From Isoperla grammatica (taxonomy: Eukaryota > Arthropoda > Insecta > Plecoptera > Perlodidae): a stretch of 64,000 bases of DNA. This document shows positions 56,023-64,000 of the stretch, in pieces. Where the stretch lies: assembly GCA_945910005.1 (NCBI GenBank), contig OX246737.1:82205406-82269405 (forward strand), in the 5' to 3' direction. A program made the translations under genes and the position numbers. Below the pieces are notes generated by a model that searched no databases, was not told the origin of the DNA, and worked only from the letters and a program-made list of their open reading frames with translations. Each line of letters opens with the position of its first letter. Positions within the stretch are counted from its first letter, which is position 1.

Positions 56023-58018
56023 CGTCTTCTCCAAGCAGCCAACGTCTCCAGGGGTTTCTATTGGGCGCCACGGTAAGACATGGCTATAATGCGTCTCCTC
56101 CAAGCAGCCAACGTCTCCAAGGGTTTCTATTGGGCGCCACGGTAAGACATGGCTATGATGCATCTCCTCCAAGCAGCCAACGTCTCCAGGGGTTTCTATT
56201 GGGCGCCACGGTAAGACATGGCTATAATGCATCTCCTCCAAGCAGCCAACGTCTCCAAGGGTTTCTATTGTGCGCCACGGTAAGACATGGCTATGATGCA
56301 TCTCCTCCAAGCAGCCAACGTCTCCAGGGGTTTCTATTGGGCGCCACGGTAAGACATGGCTATGATGCATCTCCTCCAAGCAGCCAACGTCTCCAAGGGT
56401 TTCTATTGGGCGCAACGGTAAGACATGGCTATGATGCATCTCCTCCAAGCTGCCAACGTCTCCAGGGGTTTCTATTGGGCGCCACGGTAAGACATGGCTA
56501 TGATGCATCTCCTCCAAGCAGCCAACGTCTCCAAGGGTTTCTATTGGGCGCCACGGTAAGACATGGCTATGATGCATCTCCTCCAAGCAGCCAACGTCTC
56601 CAAGGGTTTCTATTGGGCGCCACGGTAAGACATGGCTATGGTGCATCTCCTCCAAGCAGCCAACGTCTCCAAGGGTTTCTATTGGGCGCCACGGTAAGAC
56701 ATGGCTATGGTGCATCTCCTCCAAGCAGCCAACGTCTCCAGGGGTTTCTATTGGGCGCCACGGTAAGACATGGCTATGATGCATCTCCTCCAAGCAGCCA
56801 ACGTCTCCAAGGGTTTCTATTGGGCGCCACGGTAAGACATGGCTATAATGCATCTCCTCCAAGCAGCCAACGTCTCCAGGGGTTTATATTGGGCGCCACG
56901 GTAAGACATGGCTATGATGCATCTCCTTCAAGCAGCCAACGTCTCCAAAGGTTTCTATTGGGCGCCACGGTAAGACATGGCTATGATGCATCTCCTCCAA
57001 GCAGCCAACGTTTCCAAGGGTTTCTATTGGGCGCCACGGTAAGACATGGCTATGATGCATCTCCTCCAAGCAGCCAACGTTTCCAAGGGTTTCTATTGGG
57101 CGCCACGGTAAGACATGGCTATGATGCATCTCCTCCAAGCAGCCAACGTCTCCAGGGGTTTCTATTGGGCGCCACGGTAAGACATGGCTATGATGCATCT
57201 CCTCCAAGCAGCCAACGTCTCCAGGAGTTTCTATTGGGCACCACGGTAAGACATAACTATGATGCATCTCCTCCAAGCAGCCAACGTCTCCAAGGGTTTC
57301 TATTGGGCGCCACGGTAAGACATGGCTATGATGCATCTCCTCCAAGCAGCTAACGTATCCAAGGGTTTCTATAAAGCGCCACGGTAAGACATGGCTATGA
57401 TGTATCTCCTCCAAGCAGAAAACGTCTCCAGGGGTTTCTATTGGGCGCCACGGTAAGACATGGCTATAATGCATCTCCTCCAAGCAGCCAACGTCTCCAA
57501 GGGTTTCTATTGGGCGCCACGGTAAGACATGGCTATGATGCATCTCCTTCAAGCAGCCAACGTCTCCAAGGGTTTCTATTGGGCGCCACGGTAAGACATG
57601 GCTATGATGCATCTCCTCCAAGCAGCCAACGTCTCCAGGGGTTTCTATTGGGCGCCACGGTAAGACATGGCTATGATGCATCTCCTTCAAGCAGCCAACG
57701 TCTCCAGGGGTTTCTATTGGGCGCCACGGTAAGACATGGCTATGATGCATCTCCTCCAAGCAGCCAACGTCTCCAAGGGTTTCTATTGGGCGCCACGGTA
57801 AGTCATGGCTATGATGCATCTCCTCCAAGCAGCCAACCTCTCCAAGGGTTTCTATTGGGCGCCACGGTAAGACATGGCTATGATGCATCTCCTCCAAGCA
57901 GCCAACGTCTCCAGGGGTTTCTATTGGGCGCCACGGTAAGACATGGCTATGATGCATCTCCTCCAAGCAGCCAACGTCTCCAAGGGTTTCTATTGGGCGC
58001 CACGGTAAGACATGGTTG
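56023..58018. repeat. 69-bp tandem array, about 29 units
   Basis: The unit contains GGTTTCTATTGGGCGCCACG, GTAAGACATGGCTATGATGC and ATCTCCTCCAAGCAGCCAAC followed by GTCTCCAAG. Units are highly uniform. Because 69 is a multiple of 3, frames stay open on both strands: the plus frame repeats LLGATVRHGYDASPPSSQRL with QGF, and the minus frame repeats EEMHHSHVLPWRPIETLGDV with GCL. The first eight units alternate CCAGGGG and CCAAGGG, so a 138-bp dimer has been amplified there. Each unit also contains CACG followed by GTAAGA, close to a 5' splice-site consensus. Neither frame has an upstream start that looks real, so I call a satellite, not a gene. Confidence 0.9.
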
Positions 58019-58235
58019 TTTGTTTAAGGTAAGACATGGACGGTAAGACATGGACATCTTGACGAGATGACTTGTTGAAACCGCACCCAGCACAACGGAT
58101 TCCTAGTTACTGTATTGTTCAATGCATTCGCGTCTATTCCAATGGCAAAACGTGTTAAACCATAACAACAATGTGATGAGATCACACGCCAGACATAACT
58201 AATAGCACATTTGATTGACTGACTGTACTCCACGC
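58019..58235. other. Short unique bridge between two arrays
   Basis: It begins with two extra GGTAAGACATGG words left over from the 69-bp array, then holds unique sequence without coding similarity. Confidence 0.45.
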
Positions 58236-61200
58236 ACTTAATAAATGCGGTGTATTCGATTGGCAAGTTCGTGGGGGCACGTTGTCTTGTTAGACTGGGA
58301 GAACGCTCTAAACGTCATTAACACTCTACCAGGGTGGTTGCATTGCACGGCTAATGCGGTATATTAGATTGGCGAGTGCATGGGGGCACGTTGTCTTGTT
58401 AGACTGGGAGAACGCTCTAAACGTCATTAACACTCTACCAGGGTGGTTGCATTGCACGGCTAATGCGGTATATTAGATTGGCGAGTGCATGGGGGCACGT
58501 TGTCTTGTTAGACTGGGAGAACGCTCTAAACGTCATTAACACTCTACCAGGGTGGTTGCATTGCACGGCTAATGCGGTATATTAGATTGGCGAGTGCATG
58601 GGGGCACGTTGTCTTGTTAGACTGGGAGAACGCTCTAAACGTCATTAACACTCTACCAGGGTGGTTGCATTGCACGGCTAATGCGGTATATTAGATTGGC
58701 GAGTGCATGGGGGCAAGTTGTCTTGTTAGACTGGGAGAACGCTTTAAACGTCATTAACTCTCCACCAGGGTGGTTGCATTGCACGGCTAATGCGGTATAT
58801 TAGATTGGCGAGTACATGGGGGTACGTTTTCTTGTTAGACTGGGAGAACGCTCTAAACGTCATTAAGTCTCTACCAGGGTGGGTGCATTGCACGGCTAAT
58901 GCGGTATATTAGATTGGCGAGTGCATGGGGGCACGTTGTCTTGTTAGACTGGGAGAACGCTCTAAACGTCATTAACTCTCTACCAGGGTGGTTGCATTGC
59001 ACAACTAATGCGGTATATTAGATCGGCGAGTGCATGGAGGCACCTTGTCTTGTTAGACTGGGAGAACGCTTTTAACGTCATTAACTCTCTAACAGGGTGG
59101 TTGCATTGCACGGCTAATGCGGTATATTAGATTGGCGAGTGCAGAGGGGCACGTTGTCTTGTTAGACTGGGAGAACGCTCTAAACGTCATTAACTCTCTA
59201 CCAGGGTGGTTGCATTGCACGGCTAATGCGGTATATTAGATTGGCGAGTGCATGGGGGCACGTTGTCTTGTTAGACAGGGAGAACGCTCTTAACGTCATT
59301 AACTCTCTACCAGAGTGGTTGCATTGCACAACTAATGCGGTATATTAGATTGGCGAGTGCATGGGGGCACGTTGTCTTGTTAGACAAGGAGAACGCTCTT
59401 AACGTCATTAACTCTCTACCAGGGTGGTTGCATTGCACAACTAATGCGGTATATTAGATTGGCGAGTGCATGGGGGCACGTTGTCTTGTTAGACTGGGAG
59501 AACGCTCTAAACGTCATTAACTCTCTACCAGGGTGGTTGCATTGCACGGCTAATGCGGTATATTAGATTGGCGAGTGCAGAGGGGCACGTTGTCTTGTTA
59601 GACTGGGAGAACGCTCTAAACGTCATTAACTCTCTCGGAGGGTGGTTGCATTGCACGGCTAATGCGGTATATTAGATTGGCGAGTGCATGGGGGCACGTT
59701 GTTTTGATAGACTGGGAGAACGCTCTAAACGTCATTAACTCTCTACCAGGGTGGTTGCATTGCACGGCTAATGCGGTATATTAGATTGGCGAGTGCATGG
59801 GGGCACGTTGTCTTGTTAAACTGGGAGAACGCCCTAAACGTCATTAACTCTCCACCAGGGTGGTTGCATTGCACGGCTATTGCGGTATATTAGATTGGCG
59901 AGTGCATGGGGGCACGTTGTCTTGTTAGACTGGGAGAACGCTCTAAACGTCATTAACTCTCTACCAGGGTGGTTGCATTGCACGGCTAAAGCGGTATATT
60001 AGATTGGCGAGTACATGGGGGCACGTTGTCTTGTTAGACTGGGAGAACGCTCTAAACGTCATTAACTCTCTACCAGGGTGGTTGCATTGCACGGCTAATG
60101 CGGTATATTAGATTGGTGAGTGCATGGGGGCACGTTGTCTTGTTAGACTGGAAGAACGCTCTAAACGTCATGAACTCTCCACCAGGGTGGTTGCATTGCA
60201 CGGCTAATGCGGTATATTAGATTGGCGAGTGCATGGGGGCACGTTGTCTTGTTATACTGGGAGAACGCTCTAAACGTCATTAACTCTCTACCAGGGTGGT
60301 TGCATTGCACGGCTAATGCGGTAAATTAGATTGGCGAGTGCATGGGGGCACGTTGTCTTGTTATACTGGGAGAACGCTCTAAACGTCATTAACTCTCTAC
60401 CAGGGTGGTTGCATTGCACCGCTAATGCGGTAAATTAGATTGCCGAGTGCATGGGGGCACGTTGTCTTGTTAGACTGGGAGAACGCTCTAAACGTCATGA
60501 ACTCTCCACCAGGGTGGTTGCATTGCACGGCTAATGCGGTAAATTAGATTGGCGAGTGCATGGGGGCACGTTGTCTTGTTAGACTGGGAGAACGCTCTAA
60601 ACGTCATTAACTCTCTACCAGGGTGGTTGCATTGCACGGCTAATGCGGTATATTAGATTGGCGAGTGCATAGGGGCCCGTTGTCTTGTTAGACTGGGAGA
60701 ACGCTCTAAACGTCATGAACTCTCCACCAGGGTGGTTGCATTGCACGGCTAATGCGGTAAATTAGATTGGCGAGTGCATGGGGGCACGTTGTCTTGTTAG
60801 ACTGGGAGAACGCTCTAAACGTCATTAACTCTCTACCAGGGTGGTTGCATTGCACGGCTAATGCGGTATATTAGTTTGGCGAGTGCATGGGGGCACGTTG
60901 TCTTGTTAGACTGGGAGAACGCTCTAAACGTCATTAACTCTCTACCAGGGTGGTTGCATTGCACGGCTAATGCGGTATATTAGATTGGCGAGTGCATGGG
61001 GGCACGTTGTCTTGTTAGACTGGGAGAACGCTCTAAACGTCATTAACTCTCTACCAGGGTTGTTGCATTGCACAGCTAATGCGGTATATTAGATTGGAGA
61101 GTGCATGGGGGCACGTTGTCTTGTTAGACTGGGAGAACGCTCTAAACGTCATTTACTCTCTACCAGGGTGGTTGCATTGCACGGCTAATGCGGTATATTA

Positions 61201-64000
61201 GATTGGCGAGTGCATGGGGGCCCGTTGTCTTGATAGACTGGGAGAACGCTCTAAACGTCATTAACTCTCTACCAGGGTGGTTGCATTGCACGGCTAATGC
61301 GGTATATTAGATTGGCGAGTGCATGGGGGCACGTTGTCTTGATATACTGGGAGAACGCTCTAAACGTCATTAACTCTCTACCAGGGTGGTTGCATTGCAC
61401 GGCTAATGCGGTATATTAGATTGGCGAGTGCATGGGGGCACGTTGTCTTGATAGACTGGGAGAACGCTCTAAACGTCATTAACTCTCTACCATGGTGGTT
61501 GCATTGCACAGCTATTGCGGTATATTAGATTGGCGAGTGCATGGGGGCACCTTGTCTTGTTAGACTGGGAGAACGCTCTAAACGTCATTAACTCTCTACC
61601 AGGGTGGTTGCATTGCACGGCTAATGCGGTATATTAGATTGGCGAGTGCATGGGGGCACGTTGTCTTGTTAGACTGGGAGAACGCTCTAAACGTCAATAA
61701 CTCTCTACCAGGGTGGTTGCATTGCACAGCTATTGCGGTATATTAGATTGGCGAGTGCATGGGGGCACGTTGTTTTGATAGACTGGGAGAACGCTCTAAA
61801 CGTCATTAACTCTCTACCAGGGTGGTTGCATTGCACGGCTTATGCGGTATATTAGATTGGCGAGTGCATGGGGGCACCTTGTCTTGTTAGACTGGGAGAA
61901 CGCTCTTAACGTCATTAACTCTCTACCAGGGTTGTTGCATTGCACGGCTAATGCGGTATATTAGATTGGCGAGTGCAAGGGGCACCTTGTCTTGTTAGAC
62001 TGGGTGGACGCTCTAAACGTCATTAAGTCTCTACCAGGGTAAGTGCATTACACGGCTAATGCGGTATATTTGATTGGCGAGTGCATGGGGGCACGTTGTC
62101 TTGTTAGACTGGGAGAACGCTCTAAACGTCATTAACTCTCTACCAGGGTGGTTGCATTGCACGGCTTATGCGGTATATTAGATTAGCGAGTGCACGGGGG
62201 CACGTTGTCTTGTTAGACTGGGAGAACGCTCTAAACGTCATTAACTCTCTACCAGGGTGGTTGCATTGCACGGCTAATGCGGTATATTAGATTGGCGAGT
62301 GCATGGGGGCACGTTGTCTTGATAGACTGGGAGAACGCTCTAAACGTCATTAACTCTCTACCAGGGTGGTTGCATTGCACGGCTAATGCGGTATATTAGA
62401 TTGGCGAGTGCATGGGGGCACCTTGTCTTGTTAGACTGGGAGAACGCTCTAAACGTCATTAACTCTCTACCAGGGTGGTTGCATTGCACGGCTAATGCGG
62501 TATATTAGATTGGCGAGTGCATGGGGGCACGTTGTCTTGTTAGACTGGGAGAACGCTCTAAACGTCATTAAGTCTCTACCAGGGTGGGTGCATTGCACGG
62601 CTAATGCGGTATATTTGATTAGCGAGTTCACGGGGGCACGTTGTCTTGTTAGACTGGGAGAACGCTCTAAACGTCATTAACTCTCTACCAGGGTGGTTGC
62701 ATTGCACGGCTAATGCGGTATTTTAGATTGGCGAGTGCATGGGGGCACGTTGTCTTGATAGACTGGGAGAACGCTCTAAACGTCATTTACTCTATACCAG
62801 GGTGGTTGCATTGCACGGCTAATGCGGTATATTAGATTGGCGAGTGCATGGGGGCACGTTGTCTTGATAGACTGGGAGAACGCTCTAAACGTCATTTACT
62901 CTATACCAGGGTGGTTGCATTGCACGGCTAATGCGGTATATTAGATTGGTGAGTTCACGGGGGCACGTTGTCTTGTTAGACTGGGAGAACGCTCTAAACG
63001 TCATTAACTCTCTACCAGGGTGGTTGCATTGCACGGCTAATGCGGTATATTAGATTGGCGAGTGCATGGGGGCACCTTGTCTTGTTAGACTGGGAGAACG
63101 CTCTAAACGTCATTAACTCTCTACCAGGGTGGTTGCATTGCACGGCTAATGCGGTATATTAGATTGGCGAGTGCATGGGGGCACCTTGTCTTGTTAGACT
63201 GGGAGAACGCTCTAAACGTCATTAACTCTCTACCAGGGTGGTTGCATTGCACGGCTAATGCGGTATATTAGATTGGCGAGTGCATGGGGGCACGTTGTCT
63301 TGTTAGACTGGGAGAACGCTCTAAACGTCATTAACTCTCTACCAGGGTGGTTGCATTGCACGGCTAATGCGGTATTTTAGATTGGCGAGTGCATGGGGGC
63401 ACGTTGTCTTGATAGACTGGGAGAACGCTCTAAACGTCATTAACTCTCTACCAGGGTGGTTGCATTGCACGGCTAATGCGGTATATTAGATTGGCGAGTG
63501 CATGGGGGCACGTTGTCTTGATAGACTGGGAGAACGCTCTAAACGTCATTTACTCTATACCAGGGTGGTTGCATTGCACGGCTAATGCGGTATATTAGAT
63601 TGGCGAGTGCATGGGGGCACGTTGTCTTGATAGACTGGGAGAACGCTCTAAACGTCATTTACTCTATACCAGGGTGGTTGCATTGCACGGCTAATGCGGT
63701 ATATTAGATTGGCGAGTTCACGGGGGCACGTTGTCTTGATAGACTGGGAGAACGCTCTAAACGTCATTTACTCTATACCAGGGTGGTTGCATTGCACGGC
63801 TAATGCGGTATATTAGATTGGCGAGTTCACGGGGGCACGTTGTCTTGTTAGACTGGGAGAACGCTCTAAACGTCATTAACTCTCTACCAGGGTGGTTGCA
63901 TTGCACGGCTAATGCGGTATATTAGATTGGCGAGTGCATGGGGGCACGTTGTCTTGATAGACTGGGAGAACGCTCTAAACGTCATTAACTCTATACCAGG
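58236..64000. repeat. 109-bp satellite array, about 53 units, continuing beyond the window
   Basis: The unit contains GGCGAGTGCATGGGGGCACG, TTGTCTTGTTAGACTGGGAG, AACGCTCTAAACGTCATTAA, CTCTCTACCAGGGTGGTTGC and ATTGCACGGCTAATGCGGTA plus TATTAGATT. The first unit (58236-58340) is diverged, as is usual at an array edge. The next four share AACACTCTACC, and later units AACTCTCTACC. Variant blocks are visible: GGTAAATTAG at 60320-60770, and GATAGACTGG with TTTACTCTATACC at 61200-61480 and 62750-63980. GGTATATTAGA recurs in nearly every unit. There is no long reading frame and no RNA gene that I recognise. Confidence 0.95.

Noticed and set aside
56061..58046. Frames of 430 and 360 codons as a repetitive secreted or histidine-rich protein
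   Set aside because: The 69-bp period keeps frames open on both strands; the apparent first codon is TTG, and no leader is present.
58236..64000. Tandem tRNA or 5S rRNA genes
   Set aside because: The 109-bp unit shows no cloverleaf, no A/B box pair and no 5S-like motif that I recognise.

Overview
The window looks like a repeat-dominated stretch of a metazoan nuclear genome, most likely a marine invertebrate. The signs are several families of non-LTR retrotransposons, a Penelope-like element with a GIY-YIG endonuclease, CTAGGCCTA-rich patches, foldback elements, long (ATT)n microsatellites and kilobase-scale tandem arrays. I see no bacterial or organellar features, no rRNA gene, no convincing functional tRNA gene and no convincing host protein-coding gene. 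The phylum cannot be fixed from the sequence alone.

Layout. 0-4 kb: a broken I/Jockey-group LINE with an RNase H domain (ORF1 tail, endonuclease, RT end, RNase H), interrupted by foldback sequences. 4.5-6.6 kb: a diverged copy of a repeat found again at 24.6-27.3 kb, a relic of a cysteine-rich CXC-type domain, and four degenerate ~150-bp repeats carrying YY1-like motifs. 9.36-12.62 kb: two head-to-head Penelope-like copies forming 1.1-kb inverted arms, each ending in a hammerhead-ribozyme-like core. 13.67-23.79 kb: a 60-bp minisatellite of about 168 units with higher-order duplications. 24.6-28.4 kb: three large direct-repeat modules running into a 53-bp array. 28.4-31.4 kb: dense inverted repeats and foldbacks.

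31.63-39.89 kb is bounded by inverted ~0.65-0.73 kb repeats that start at matching GGGAT termini inside ATT repeats and carry 16-bp subterminal modules. It may be one long-TIR transposon of about 8.3 kb, or two oppositely oriented copies of a smaller element. 40.3-55.7 kb is a retrotransposon cluster: one minus-strand LINE, four head-to-tail minus-strand copies of an R4/Dong-like element (apurinic-type endonuclease absent; CCHC knuckle plus PD...D restriction-like endonuclease present) separated by (ATT)n tracts, then two plus-strand LINE copies. 56.0-58.0 kb is a 69-bp array, and 58.24 kb to the window edge is a 109-bp satellite of about 53 units.

How the parts relate. The only proteins with recognisable function are reverse transcriptases and their endonucleases. 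One R4-like copy appears to be full length (about 3.9 kb, decayed), another is 5'-truncated but open over its whole remaining length, and two LINE copies keep a single frame broken only by one or two stop codons, so some of this activity was recent. More than 19 kb of the window is tandem satellite DNA. This suggests a heterochromatic or otherwise low-gene-density region.
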